A stretch of 64,000 nt of DNA from NCBI GenBank assembly GCA_040754425.1, contig JBFMCR010000035.1:44725-108724 (forward strand), in the 5' to 3' direction. Every line of letters begins with the position of its first letter. Positions within the stretch are counted from its first letter, which is position 1. The DNA comes from UBA6918 sp040754425 (GTDB lineage: Bacteria > Pseudomonadota > Gammaproteobacteria > Burkholderiales > Thiobacillaceae). The notes under the pieces are model-generated. The model made no database searches and was not told the origin of the DNA. It worked only from the letters and a program-made list of their open reading frames with translations. A program made the position numbers and the translations under genes. This document shows positions 51,653 to 63,036 of this stretch, in pieces.

Positions 51653-53377
51653 TTACATGGTGCGCTTGAGCAGCGGCCGCAGTTTTACGAGCGGGCGGGT
51701 GTTGAGCACGTCATCCTTTTCCAGCCAGCCGCGCCTGGCCTGGCCGACGCCGTAGCGCAGATTGGCGAAATCGAAGCGGCTGTGCGCGTCGGAGTTGATG
51801 CTGACCAGCACGCCTTCCTCCCTGGCCATCAGACAATGGCTGTCCAGCAGATCGAGGCGCTCGGGATGGGCATTGAGCTCGAGAAAACAGCCGCGCGCCC
51901 GGGCATGACGAATGATGCGCAGCATGTCGACGTCGTAAGGCTCGCGCTCGTCGATGAGCCGCCCGCTGGGATGGGCCAGCATGCTGAAGTGGGGATGATC
52001 CATGGCGCGCAGGATGCGCTCGGTCTGCTTTGCGCGCGAGAGATGAAACCTGCTGTGCACCGCGCCGATCACCAGATCGAGCCGGGAGAGCACTTCATCC
52101 GGCAGGTCGAGACTGCCGTCTTCCAGGATGTCGACCTCGATGCCTTTCAGCAGCGTGATGCCCTCGAGTTCCCCGTTGAGCCGGTCGATCTCCTCGCACT
52201 GGCGCGCAAGCCTGAGCGGATCGAGCCCGTGCGCCACGGTGAGGCGGCGCGAATGCTCGGTGATGGCAAGATATTCCAGCCCGAGCTTTTTCGCTGCGAG
52301 TGCCATGTCGCGCAGGCTGTCGTGCCCGTCGGTGGCCTTGGTATGAGCATGCAGGTCACCCCTGAGATCGGCGAGTTCGACCAGTCTGGGCAGGCGGCCG
52401 GCATGTGCGGCCTCGATCTCGCCGCGATCCTCGCGCAGTTCGGGCGGGATGAACGGCAGGCCCAGGCTGCGGTAGACCGAAGCCTCGTCCGCGCCGGCAA
52501 TGCGCTCGTCGCCGCGGAACACCCCGTATTCGTTGAGCTTGAGGCCGAGCTTCTGGGCGATGCGGCGGATCGCGATGTTGTGCGCCTTGGAGCCGGTGAA
52601 ATAGCACAGCGCAGCGCCGTAGCTTTCCTCCGCCACCACGCGCAGGTCGACCTGCAGGCCGGACTTGAGCACCACGCTGGCGCGGGTGGTTCCGGCCGAC
52701 AGCACTTCGGCCACTTCATCGTACCCTGTGAAACGCTGCATGACGGGGCTGTCGGCTGCGGCAGTGACGAGGATGTCGAGGTCGCCCACGGTCTCGCGCA
52801 TGCGCCGGAAGCTGCCGGCCACGGCGACCTGCTTCACGCCGGGCACGGCCTTCAGGTAGGCGGTGAGCGCCTCGGCGTATTGCGCCGCCACCGCCAGCTT
52901 GAAGCGGCGCGACTGGCTGACATGCGCTTCCACCGCCTGCAGGATGTTGCGTTCGGTCTTCTCGCCGAAGCCGGGCAGGACGCGGATGCGGCCGTCGCGC
53001 GCGGCGCGGTACAGCTGCTCGACGGTCTGCACATCGAGATCGTGGTACAAGGCCTTGACACGCTTGGGCCCGAGGCCGGGAATCTGCAGCAGTTCGGTCA
53101 CGGCGGGCGGCAGTTCGCGGCGCAGGCGATCGAGCAGGCTGCAACGCCCGGTATCGACGATTTCGCGAATCTTGGCCGCAAGGTCCTCGCCGATGCCGGG
53201 CAAGCGGGTGAGGTCCTCGCCGCGTTCCAGCAGCACGCGCGCTTCCTGCGGCAACTCGGCTAGCGTGCGCGCGGCATTGCGATAGGCGCGGATGCGAAAA
53301 GGGTTGGCGCCCTGGATTTCCAGGCGGTCGGCGATTTCCTCGAAGACCAGGGCGATGTCGGCGTTGTGAATGGGCAT
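51653..53377 (-). CDS. polX: DNA polymerase/3'-5' exonuclease PolX
   Basis: This 574-residue protein has an N-terminal Pol X domain (about 1-315) with the helix-hairpin-helix IPGLGPKRVKALYHDLDV and the catalytic GSFRRMRETVGDLDILVTA with Asp-x-Asp. The C-terminal PHP exonuclease domain (about 330-574) has LHAHTKATDGHDSLRDMAL, ITEHSRRLTVAHGLD and ISINSDAHSR-like VSINSDAHSRFDF. It fills gaps and trims ends in base-excision repair. It is the only gene on this strand here and is divergent from rtcA. Confidence 0.95.
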   Translation of the reverse strand: MPIHNADIALVFEEIADRLEIQGANPFRIRAYRNAARTLAELPQEARVLLERGEDLTRLPGIGEDLAAKIREIVDTGRCSLLDRLRRELPPAVTELLQIPGLGPKRVKALYHDLDVQTVEQLYRAARDGRIRVLPGFGEKTERNILQAVEAHVSQSRRFKLAVAAQYAEALTAYLKAVPGVKQVAVAGSFRRMRETVGDLDILVTAAADSPVMQRFTGYDEVAEVLSAGTTRASVVLKSGLQVDLRVVAEESYGAALCYFTGSKAHNIAIRRIAQKLGLKLNEYGVFRGDERIAGADEASVYRSLGLPFIPPELREDRGEIEAAHAGRLPRLVELADLRGDLHAHTKATDGHDSLRDMALAAKKLGLEYLAITEHSRRLTVAHGLDPLRLARQCEEIDRLNGELEGITLLKGIEVDILEDGSLDLPDEVLSRLDLVIGAVHSRFHLSRAKQTERILRAMDHPHFSMLAHPSGRLIDEREPYDVDMLRIIRHARARGCFLELNAHPERLDLLDSHCLMAREEGVLVSINSDAHSRFDFANLRYGVGQARRGWLEKDDVLNTRPLVKLRPLLKRTM

Positions 53378-53453
53378 GTCGGCAGGCGGGGGCGCGTTTT
53401 ATTTATGATCAACTTCAGAATAGGGTTGCATGGGATATCGTGCAAAGTCCCGC

Positions 53454-54497
53454 ATGATTGAAATCGATGCCTCCTTCGGCGAAGGCGGCGGCCAGATCCT
53501 GCGCAGCGCCTTGGCCTTGTCGGTGATTACCGGCAAGCCCATGCGTCTCACCCATGTTCGCGCCATGCGCCCGCAACCCGGCTTGAAGCCACAGCACCTG
53601 AAAGCGGTCGAGGCGGCAGCCCAAATCAGTGCGGCCCGGGTCGAAGGCGCGAGCCTGGGGTCGCAGTCGCTGGTATTCGAACCGCAAGGCCTGAAAGCAG
53701 GAGAGTACGCATTCGACATCGGCACGGCCGGCTCGGTCAGCCTGCTGTTCCAAACCCTTTACCTGCCCCTGAGTTTTGCCGGCGCGCCTTCGCGGCTGAA
53801 ACTGACCGGCGGCACCCATGTCCCGTGGAGCCCCTGTTATCACTATCTGGCCTGGCAATGGCTGCCCTGGCTGAGGCAAATCGGCTGTCGCATGGAATGC
53901 CGCCTCGAGCTTGCGGGCTTTTATCCGCGCGGCGGCGGCGTCATGCACGCCGAGATCCGCCCGCACGGGGAACTGTCGCCATTGCGCTTGGGCAAACGCG
54001 GCCGCCTGCTGCACATCCGCGGACTGTCGGGCGTCGGCAGGCTGCCGCTTTCGATTGCCGAACGACAGCGCAAACAGGCCCAGGCGAGACTGGCCGATCT
54101 GGCGGTGCCGGCGGAAATCGAAGTCGCGGAAATTCCCGCTGCCTCGCCCGGCACCTTCGTCGTGCTGCAGGCCGAGTTCGAGCACGGCCGCTGCTGCGCC
54201 TTTGCCCTGGGCGAGCGGCACAAACCGGCGGAAAAGGTGGCGGACGAAGCCGTCGACGAACTGCGCGCCGACATCGACTCGGGCGGGGCCATCGATGCCT
54301 GGCTCGCAGACCAGCTGCTGCTGCCGCTGGCCTTCGCCCCCGGTCCCTCCGAGCTTTCCGTCAGCCGCATCAGCCGGCACCTGCTGACCAACGCGGCAGT
54401 GCTGGCTTGTTTTCTTCCGATCGAGGTCGAAACCGATGGCGAGGCGGGCCGGCCCGGTCTTGTGCGCCTACACGGCGTACATCCACCGGAACATTAA
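53454..54497 (+). CDS. rtcA: RNA 3'-terminal phosphate cyclase RtcA
   Basis: This 347-residue protein from ATG 53454 begins MIEIDASFGEGGGQILRSAL, the usual RtcA start; an ATG 24 bp upstream is possible. Motifs are LRPQPGLKPQHL-like MRPQPGLKPQHLKAVEAAA, ELAGFYPRGGGVMHAEI and the catalytic His region near the C-terminus (SRISRHLLTNAAVLACFLP). It converts RNA 3'-phosphates to 2',3'-cyclic phosphates using ATP. No rtcB or rtcR is next to it. Confidence 0.94.
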   Translation: MIEIDASFGEGGGQILRSALALSVITGKPMRLTHVRAMRPQPGLKPQHLKAVEAAAQISAARVEGASLGSQSLVFEPQGLKAGEYAFDIGTAGSVSLLFQTLYLPLSFAGAPSRLKLTGGTHVPWSPCYHYLAWQWLPWLRQIGCRMECRLELAGFYPRGGGVMHAEIRPHGELSPLRLGKRGRLLHIRGLSGVGRLPLSIAERQRKQAQARLADLAVPAEIEVAEIPAASPGTFVVLQAEFEHGRCCAFALGERHKPAEKVADEAVDELRADIDSGGAIDAWLADQLLLPLAFAPGPSELSVSRISRHLLTNAAVLACFLPIEVETDGEAGRPGLVRLHGVHPPEH

Positions 54498-54672
54498 AAA
54501 ACACATGCTGTGCTTTGTATTTACGGAAAAAGAAGCATTCCGCATTTTTTTGGATTAGCGAATTCCGTGAAGGCAATGAGGTTGTATCCGCGTTCGGCTG
54601 AACTACGATGGGATTCCCTGTTCCGTTTTGTTGGGGGCCGAATCCATTCAATTCAGCAAAAAGGAGCAAAAC

Positions 54673-55395
54673 ATGGACAACCGTATTCGTTTGATACTCG
54701 CGGCAGCCTGTCTGGGTGCCGCTTTCGGCGCGACCGCAGCCCAAGCCCAGCAGCCGCCATCCCCCGGCTACGGCATGTGGCAGCAACTCACGCCCGAGCA
54801 GCAAAAACAGATGTGGGAAAACATGCAGCGCGGCGGCTACGGCCCCGGCTATGGCATGGGTCCCGGCATGATGGGCGGCTACGGCCCCGGCTACGGCATG
54901 GGTCCCGGCATGATGGGCGGCTACGGCCCCGGCTACGGCATGGGCCCCGGCATGATGGGCGGCTACGGGCCCGGTTACGGCATGGGCCCCGGCATGATGG
55001 GCGGCTACGGGCCCGGTTACGGCATGGGCCCCGGCATGATGGGCGGCTACGGCCCCGGTTATGGCATGGGCCCCGGCATGATGGGCGGCTGGTCCGGACT
55101 CAATCTCAGCGAATCCCAACTGGCCCAATGGGACAAGATTCACGACAAGCTGCAGGAAAAACACCGCAAGCTCATGTCCGAGATGTGGGAAGAGCAGGCC
55201 AGGCTGGCCAAGCTGTATAACGCCGACAAGCTGGATCCGTCGGCCATCGGAAAATCCCATGAAAAACTCGCCAAACTGCAGCGCGAGGCCATCGAAGCCC
55301 GCATCGAGGCTGAAAACAAGTTTTCCGAAGTGCTTACCAAGGAACAGAAAGCTCAAATGCGCCGAGGCTACGGCTGGGGCATGATGGGTTATTGA
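54673..55395 (+). CDS. Secreted Gly/Tyr/Met-repeat protein, Spy/CpxP-like
   Basis: This 240-residue protein has a signal peptide (IRLILAAACLGAAFGATAAQ-AQA region), then LTPEQQKQMWENM. Six tandem 14-residue units GGYGPGYGMGPGMM follow (residues about 54-137), and then a helical C-terminal domain (LSESQLAQWDKIHDKLQEKH, KEQKAQMRRGYGWGMMGY) of the LTxxQ type found in Spy/CpxP periplasmic metal-stress proteins. The many Met residues could bind copper or silver. It starts at the ATG at 54673 after AAAGGAG. It heads the metal cluster ending with the P-ATPase. Confidence 0.8.
   Translation: MDNRIRLILAAACLGAAFGATAAQAQQPPSPGYGMWQQLTPEQQKQMWENMQRGGYGPGYGMGPGMMGGYGPGYGMGPGMMGGYGPGYGMGPGMMGGYGPGYGMGPGMMGGYGPGYGMGPGMMGGYGPGYGMGPGMMGGWSGLNLSESQLAQWDKIHDKLQEKHRKLMSEMWEEQARLAKLYNADKLDPSAIGKSHEKLAKLQREAIEARIEAENKFSEVLTKEQKAQMRRGYGWGMMGY
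54832..55083 (+). repeat. Six 42-bp direct repeats coding GGYGPGYGMGPGMM
   Basis: The six units are nearly identical, differing at a few third-codon positions. They are continuous and in frame. High identity suggests recent expansion by slippage, so copy number probably differs between strains. Confidence 0.95.
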
Positions 55396-55477
55396 TCATG
55401 CAAGCTGGCGCCGGCTGGCGACGCGAACAGCCAGCCGCACTTCTCTCGATTCGAATAAAACACCCCAGGAGAATGCA

Positions 55478-55708
55478 ATGATGGGCGGCTACGGCATGGG
55501 CGGTTTCGGATTCGGCGGTTTCTTCATGATCCTGTGGTGGATTCTGGTCATCGTCGGCATCGTCGTTTTGGTCAAATGGCTGCTCGGCTCATCTGCAAGT
55601 CATGGAAGCAGCACAGGCAAGGCTCTGGACATTCTCAAGGAGCGCTATGCCCGCGGCGAAATCGATGAGCAGGAATACCAGAAGAAGAAGCAGGACCTCG
55701 GACAGTAA
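55478..55708 (+). CDS. Small SHOCT-domain membrane protein
   Basis: This 76-residue protein starts MMGGYGMGGFGFGGFF and has one membrane helix (IVGIVVLVKWLLG). The C-terminal SHOCT domain is DILKERYARGEIDEQEYQKK. The Gly/Met-rich start resembles the repeats of the gene upstream, and all lie in one cluster. SHOCT segments act as oligomerisation tails. RBS AGGAGAATG overlaps the start. Confidence 0.85.
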   Translation: MMGGYGMGGFGFGGFFMILWWILVIVGIVVLVKWLLGSSASHGSSTGKALDILKERYARGEIDEQEYQKKKQDLGQ

Positions 55709-55723
55709 ACGAGAGGAAAACGC

Positions 55724-56320
55724 ATGAATCGGAAAAACGCTTTCTGGATCGCGCTCTGGGTCGTTCTCGTCGTCATCACCGGCTATTTTGCGTTCTTCCA
55801 CTCACCCTGGCGCACGGGTTACGGACCCTGGCATGGCTGGGGAAGCGGGTGGAGCGACGAAAATGCCTACCCGGCCTATCGCTCGCCCGGCTGGGGCATG
55901 GCGCCCGGCTGGGGAGGCGGCTGGCAAGGGGATGACGGAGGGGGGGCAGGGCGCGGTTACGGCATGATGGGTCCCTACGGCGGCATGCCCGGCTATGGCC
56001 CGCTACCAGGCACCCTGCCCGAACTTACGCCCGAACAGGCCGGGCAAATCGGCAAGCTGCAGGCCGAGCATTACGAAGAGAACCGCGCGCTGATGCAGCA
56101 GATCCGGCAAACCCAGGCGCGCCTCAACGAGCTTTATGCCGCCGACAAGCGCGATTGGGACGCGATCCATGATGCCACGCAAAAGCTCTTCGAACTGCAG
56201 CGCCAGCAGCATGAATCGGCCATGGAACTTCAGCGAAAAATCGATGGCGTATTGACCGACGCCCAGCGCCAGGCGCTGGCGCGCACGCAGCGCGGCTACG
56301 GATGGATGGGCAGGCAGTAA
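55724..56320 (+). CDS. Spy/CpxP-like periplasmic protein with Gly/Trp-rich linker
   Basis: This 198-residue protein has an N-terminal membrane anchor (FWIALWVVLVVITGYFAFFH), then a Gly/Trp/Tyr-rich linker (about 30-95). The helical domain has LTPEQAGQIGKLQAEHYEEN, ELQRQQHESAMELQRKIDGV and LTDAQRQALARTQRGYGW, as in the metal-sensing CnrX/ZraP/Spy group. It lies 15 bp after the SHOCT gene. A metal-stress chaperone or sensor role is likely. Confidence 0.8.
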   Translation: MNRKNAFWIALWVVLVVITGYFAFFHSPWRTGYGPWHGWGSGWSDENAYPAYRSPGWGMAPGWGGGWQGDDGGGAGRGYGMMGPYGGMPGYGPLPGTLPELTPEQAGQIGKLQAEHYEENRALMQQIRQTQARLNELYAADKRDWDAIHDATQKLFELQRQQHESAMELQRKIDGVLTDAQRQALARTQRGYGWMGRQ

Positions 56321-56355
56321 AGCCTGTGGAATTTTTCCGGCCTGACGCTGCCGCG

Positions 56356-56394
56356 TGGCAGGCGCACGCCTGCCAACATTTCCCTTGAGGGGAA
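56356..56394. promoter_or_regulatory. Hairpin and short palindrome before the P-type ATPase
   Basis: TGGCAGGC (56356-56363) pairs with GCCTGCCA (56368-56375), loop GCAC. A second pair, TTCCC (56380-56384) and GGGAA (56390-56394), overlaps the ribosome-binding site of the ATPase. Regulation by attenuation or a copper regulator is possible; neither is shown. Confidence 0.4.
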
Positions 56395-56401
56395 GACAGA
56401 T

Positions 56402-58813
<2,412 letters not shown>

Positions 58814-58831
58814 GCAGGAAAGGAGATCGCC

Positions 58832-59290
58832 ATGCAAACCTGGTTCAAGCCTGCACGGATCGGTCTTGCCGGCAGCCTCATTCTGCTTGTCGCTTATTTC
58901 GCGATCCTGACGCTGGTGTCCGGCTGGGAATTCACCCTCGAGCAGTTCCGCGATTTCTGGTATTTCGTGCTCGCCCTGTCCATTGGCTTTGGCCTGCAGA
59001 TCGCCCTTTATGTCCGTCTGCGACTGGTGACACGCCATACCGATGCCTCGGGCAAGGTCATGGCCGTCTCCGGCGCGACTTCGACAGGCGCCATGATCTC
59101 CTGCTGCACGCATTACCTCGCCAACGTGCTGCCGGTGCTCGGGGCGACCGGCGTCGTGGCGCTCGTGGCCCAGTACCAGGTCGAACTCTTCTGGGTCGGC
59201 ATTGCCTTCAATCTGGCCGGCCTGTTCTACATCGGACGCAAAACCCTGCAGGCCACACGTCACATGGCGCTTATGGAGGCGCAAAAATGA
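58832..59290 (+). CDS. Unknown four-helix membrane protein with a CCxH motif
   Basis: This 152-residue protein has about four hydrophobic helices. The third begins STGAMISCCTHYLANVLPVL, placing two adjacent cysteines and a histidine within the membrane. No family is recognised. It follows the copper pump by 18 bp and overlaps the next gene by ATGA, so it probably takes part in the same metal handling. RBS AAAGGAG. Confidence 0.7.
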   Translation: MQTWFKPARIGLAGSLILLVAYFAILTLVSGWEFTLEQFRDFWYFVLALSIGFGLQIALYVRLRLVTRHTDASGKVMAVSGATSTGAMISCCTHYLANVLPVLGATGVVALVAQYQVELFWVGIAFNLAGLFYIGRKTLQATRHMALMEAQK

Positions 59291-59694
59291 ACAGTTTCAG
59301 CCAATTATCGGCCTCATTTCCCTTGATGCTTTCGCTTGGCTTGTTTGCCCCAGCCCAGGCCGCCGAGCCTGAAACACTGACGAACCGCGAAGGCGCCGTC
59401 ACGGTAAAGGTGACGCCCAGAAATATTTCTCCCAACGCCGGGAGCTGGGATTTCGAGGTCAGCCTGAACACGCATAGCGTGGCGCTCGACCAGGACATGG
59501 CGCACGCAGCGGTTCTCATGGCGGATTCGGGAAAACCGCAAGCGCCGCTCGGCTGGTATGGCGACCCGCCGGGCGGGCACCACCGAAAAGGTGTGCTCAA
59601 GTTTCAGCCTTCGTCGGCCTTTCCCCAGACTCTCGTACTGCATATAGACGGGGTAGGGGGCGTGAAAAGAATATTCCGATGGCGCTTGAAATAA
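59287..59694 (+). CDS. Unknown secreted protein of the metal cluster
   Basis: This 135-residue protein has a signal peptide (MLSLGLFAPAQAA). The mature domain is beta-rich with VTVKVTPRNISPNAGSWDFE, SLNTHSVALDQDMAHAAVLM, PPGGHHRKGVLKFQP and a C-terminal LHIDGVGGVKRIFRW. It has several His and Met residues. An immunoglobulin-like fold is plausible, but no family is certain. It is coupled to the CCxH membrane protein. Confidence 0.65.
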   Translation: MNSFSQLSASFPLMLSLGLFAPAQAAEPETLTNREGAVTVKVTPRNISPNAGSWDFEVSLNTHSVALDQDMAHAAVLMADSGKPQAPLGWYGDPPGGHHRKGVLKFQPSSAFPQTLVLHIDGVGGVKRIFRWRLK

Positions 59695-59745
59695 TCGTGG
59701 CGCCGTGTTGCCCCATGCTCCAGTGATCGATGTAAGGCGCCTTCC

Positions 59746-61434
59746 TTGCCACGCGAATTCATTCTGACCGAGCGCATCGCCTATTTCAGCATGGAGATCG
59801 CGCTGCGCCCGGACATTCCCACTTACAGCGGCGGCCTCGGGGTGCTTGCCGGCGATACCCTGCGCTCGGCCGCCGATCTGGACATCCCGCTGGTCGCGGT
59901 GAGCCTGTCAAGCCGTGCCGGCTATTTTCGCCAGCGCATCGACGAGGCAGGCCGCCAGCACGAGGAACCCGACCCCTGGGATCCGGCCAGGTGGGCGCGC
60001 CCCCTGCAAGCAAGGGTAGCGGTGACCATAGAGGGCAGGGTGGTCTGGGTGGGGGGATGGCTATACATCCTGGAAGGCCACATGGGCGGCCGCCAGCCGG
60101 TGATTCTGCTCGATACCGACCTCGCGGAGAACGGCGAAGCTGACCGTCAGCTGACCCATTATCTCTATGGCGGCGACGAGAGCTACCGGCTCAAGCAGGA
60201 GATCGTGCTCGGCATCGGCGGGGTTCGCATGCTGCACGCCCTGGGCTTTCGCATCCGCCAATATCACCTGAACGAGGGCCATGCGGCCCTGCTGAGCCTT
60301 GAATTGCTGAATCTTTTCGCCCGTCCAAGCGAAGACTTGCGTCCGGGAGAGGGGCCTTACGATATCCCGCGCGTACGGGAAATGTGCAATTTCACCACTC
60401 ACACGCCGGTCGAGGCGGGGCATGACAGGTTCCCCTACGGGCAGGTCCAGGCCATTCTCGGGGATTTCATCGATCTGCCGACCTTGAAACAGCTCGCCGG
60501 CGAAAACGAGCTCAACATGACCCGGCTGGCGCTCAATACCAGCGAATACGTGAATGGCGTCGCCAAGCGCCATGCGGAAACCTCGCGCCACCTGTTCCCA
60601 GGCTACCGGGTCCGGGCCATCACCAACGGCGTGCACCCTTATGCCTGGACGCATCCAGCCTTCGCCAGGCTCTACGATGCCCATCTGCCGGGCTGGTGCA
60701 TCGAGCCCGAACTGCTGGTGCGGGCCGATTGCTGCCTTCCGGCCGAGAGCGTCTGGCAGGCACACCTTCAGGCCAAACGGGAACTCATCGAACTGGTCAA
60801 GGCGCAGAGCGGGAAAAGCCTGGACCCCGAGGTTTTCCTGCTTGGGTTCGCCCGGCGCATGACCGCCTACAAGCGGCCGGATCTGCTGTTTTCGGACATA
60901 TCGCGCCTCAAGGCCATCGCAGGCCAGCGGCCGTTTCAGATCGTCCTCGCGGGCAAGGCGCATCCCCGCGATCAGGAAGGCAAACGCGCCATCGAAGCCA
61001 TCCACGCCCACATGCGGGAGCTCGCCGACAGCGTGCCGACGGTATTCCTGCCCAATTACGACATGGAAACGGCCGCTGCCATGGTCTCGGGCGTAGACGT
61101 CTGGCTCAACACACCGCTGCCGCCCATGGAAGCTTCTGGAACCAGCGGGATGAAGGCGGCTTTCAACGGCGTGCCGCATCTGAGCGTGCTGGACGGCTGG
61201 TGGGCCGAAGGCAGGATAGAAGGCGTGACCGGATGGGGCATCGGCAATGGCGATGCCCGCGGCAATGACGCTGCCTCGTTGTACGAGAAGCTGGAGCAGG
61301 TGGTTCTGCCCCTGTATTACGACAATCGCGCGGGCTGGACCGCAGTCATGCTGGGGGCCATCGCCAAGAGCGCATCGATATTCAACAGCCACCGCATGAT
61401 CCGTCGCTATGCCAGCGACGCCTATCTCAGGTGA
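59746..61434 (+). CDS. Alpha-glucan family phosphorylase
   Basis: This 562-residue PLP enzyme of the short glucan phosphorylase type has ERIAYFSMEIALRPDIPTYS, GGLGVLAGDTLRSAADLDIP, FTTHTPVEAGHDRFP, ITNGVHPYAWTHP and EASGTSGMKAAFNGVPHLSV with the PLP lysine at 470. It releases glucose 1-phosphate from polyglucans. The start is TTG at 59746. It lacks the DUF3417 region of longer relatives. MalQ at 41436 would supply its substrates. Confidence 0.9.
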   Translation: MPREFILTERIAYFSMEIALRPDIPTYSGGLGVLAGDTLRSAADLDIPLVAVSLSSRAGYFRQRIDEAGRQHEEPDPWDPARWARPLQARVAVTIEGRVVWVGGWLYILEGHMGGRQPVILLDTDLAENGEADRQLTHYLYGGDESYRLKQEIVLGIGGVRMLHALGFRIRQYHLNEGHAALLSLELLNLFARPSEDLRPGEGPYDIPRVREMCNFTTHTPVEAGHDRFPYGQVQAILGDFIDLPTLKQLAGENELNMTRLALNTSEYVNGVAKRHAETSRHLFPGYRVRAITNGVHPYAWTHPAFARLYDAHLPGWCIEPELLVRADCCLPAESVWQAHLQAKRELIELVKAQSGKSLDPEVFLLGFARRMTAYKRPDLLFSDISRLKAIAGQRPFQIVLAGKAHPRDQEGKRAIEAIHAHMRELADSVPTVFLPNYDMETAAAMVSGVDVWLNTPLPPMEASGTSGMKAAFNGVPHLSVLDGWWAEGRIEGVTGWGIGNGDARGNDAASLYEKLEQVVLPLYYDNRAGWTAVMLGAIAKSASIFNSHRMIRRYASDAYLR

Positions 61435-61691
61435 GACGTCGCGTCACTGCGATCGAAAGGGCGAACGGATCAACGGCCCGAGACAACAGCCCGAGAGCTG
61501 CCGCATTTCCCGAATCCAATACTTCGCATAATGTATATTATGTTAAATCTTTGACGCGCCACATTCCGCCGCGTGTAGCCTGCCAGTCCTCAAGCAACGC
61601 CTGATACCTGCCGTATTAGGTCATTTGTCCTAAATGACCAGAAAAACCAAAAAGAAACAATCATTTAAGCGAGAGGCCGGCACCTGGCGAT
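61435..61691. other. Noncoding stretch with two palindromes
   Basis: No gene is seen here. A 16-bp palindrome CATAATGTATATTATG lies at 61527-61542. A hairpin lies at 61619-61639: GGTCATTT pairs with AAATGACC, loop GTCCT. The base composition drops in GC near both. These could be operators of a promoter cut by the IS element, or a terminator. Confidence 0.5.
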
Positions 61692-61695
61692 TTAG

Positions 61696-63032
61696 CAGGG
61701 TGTTGAAAATCGCATGCACGCCTTCGGCCGCATGCCTATAAAACAGGCAATTTTTTTCTTGCCGCTCGCCTTGCCGGGCCTGGAAACCGGTTTTTAGCCG
61801 GTTTTTCAGCCCCAGCCAGGGGGTTGCCCTGCCTTTCGGCGGCCTCCGGGCGGACTCCGCCCTACACCGTCGACAATCGCCAACCGAAGATCGTCGCCAT
61901 CCGGGTCAGGTTGTAAGCCGCCAAGGTGAAGACGGTCTGCGCCGACACCTTGGCCAAGCCCACGAACCGGGCCTTGCGCAATCCGCCCACCGTCTTCGCC
62001 CAACCGAAGATTTCCTCGATCCGCTTGCGGATCTTCAAGCTGGTCTTGTAGCCGGCATGCCGGGTCGTGCGGCCGTCAATGGCACTGCTCCTGGCTTTCT
62101 GGGCCACATGCGGCGTTACCTTCGCTTCGCGCATGGCCGCAACGAACTCGGCCACGTCATAACCCTTGTCCGCGCCCAAGGTCGCCGGCCTCGATACCGT
62201 GCGCGCCACCATCGTCCTGGCCGCGTCCCGTTCCGCCGTGCCGCTCGCCTGCGTGGTCTCGACATCCACCGCCAGACCATGCCGGTTTTCCATCAGGGCA
62301 TGGCCCCCAGGTAGCACAGTCTCGATTTGTCGCCCTCGCTCTTCCTGTACAGGCGCGCATCGGGGTCGGTGGTCGATTCATGGGTCTCGCTGGAACGCGG
62401 CTCGCCCTTGAAGATCACCGTCGGGTTGCGGCCGCCATCTTCCGGCGGCGGCGTGCCGTCCTTCTTCACGAAGCTCTTCATCGAGGCCCAGGCTTCGATC
62501 AGGGTGCCGTCCACCGAGAAGTGCTCGTCGGATACCAGGCCCTGCCATTCGGCCAGGGTGAGCACCTTGGCGAAGAACGAGCGGGCGATCGTCTCGTTGA
62601 GCAGGCGATCCCGGTTGGCGCTGAAGGTGGAGTGGTTCCACAGCGCTTCGTCCATGTCAAGACCGACGAACCAGCGATACAGCAGGTTGTAGTCGATATG
62701 GTTGACCAACTGCCGTTCGGATCGGATGGAGAACAGCGTCTGGATCAGGCTGGCGCGCAAGAGGCGCTCGGGCGGGATCGAATCGCGCCCGGGGTGTCGG
62801 CGTACAGGGCATCGAGCCGCTATCCATGGTCGCCAGGATCGCGTCCACCACCACGCGCAACTTGCGCAGAGGGTGGTTCGCCGGTATCCGGTCTTCCAGG
62901 GTCCGGTAGCTGAACAGGGCGGCTTGGGTGATGTCGGTTCCACGCATGGGATTCGCTGGTCTTCGGTCGGTGGCGCTATTTTCTCACGTCAGCCCGCCAG
63001 TCTGCGGGGGCGAGGCGAATTTCAACAGCCTG
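61696..63032 (-). mobile_element. IS5-family insertion sequence, decayed, with 4-bp target duplication
   Basis: Terminal inverted repeats CAGGGTGTTGAAAATCGC (61696) and the complement of 63015-63032 match at 16 of 18 positions. Flanking TTAG at 61692-61695 and 63033-63036 is a 4-bp target duplication, of the YTAR type common for IS5 elements. Length 1337 bp. The single transposase gene is frameshifted. Between the left repeat and the end of the transposase is a 166-bp GC-rich noncoding tail. Confidence 0.88.
61862..62947 (-). pseudogene. IS5-family transposase, at least three frameshifts
   Basis: Fragments run in changing frames. MRGTDITQAALFSYRTLEDR begins at 62947. LDALYADT lies near 62820. 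GRDSIPPERLLRASLIQTLF follows from about 62795. RHGLAVDVE-type sequence after GHALMENR runs from about 62317 to the stop at 61862. The DDE triad residues are visible in SVDGTLIEAW, LGADKGYD and RIEEIFGWAKTVGG. Shifts lie near 62822, 62795 and 62305. It cannot produce an active transposase unless the shifts are sequencing errors. Confidence 0.85.
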
Positions 63033-63036
63033 TTAG

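Noticed and set aside
54832..55083. Regular direct repeats as a possible CRISPR array
   Set aside because: There are no spacers; the units are contiguous and code a protein repeat.
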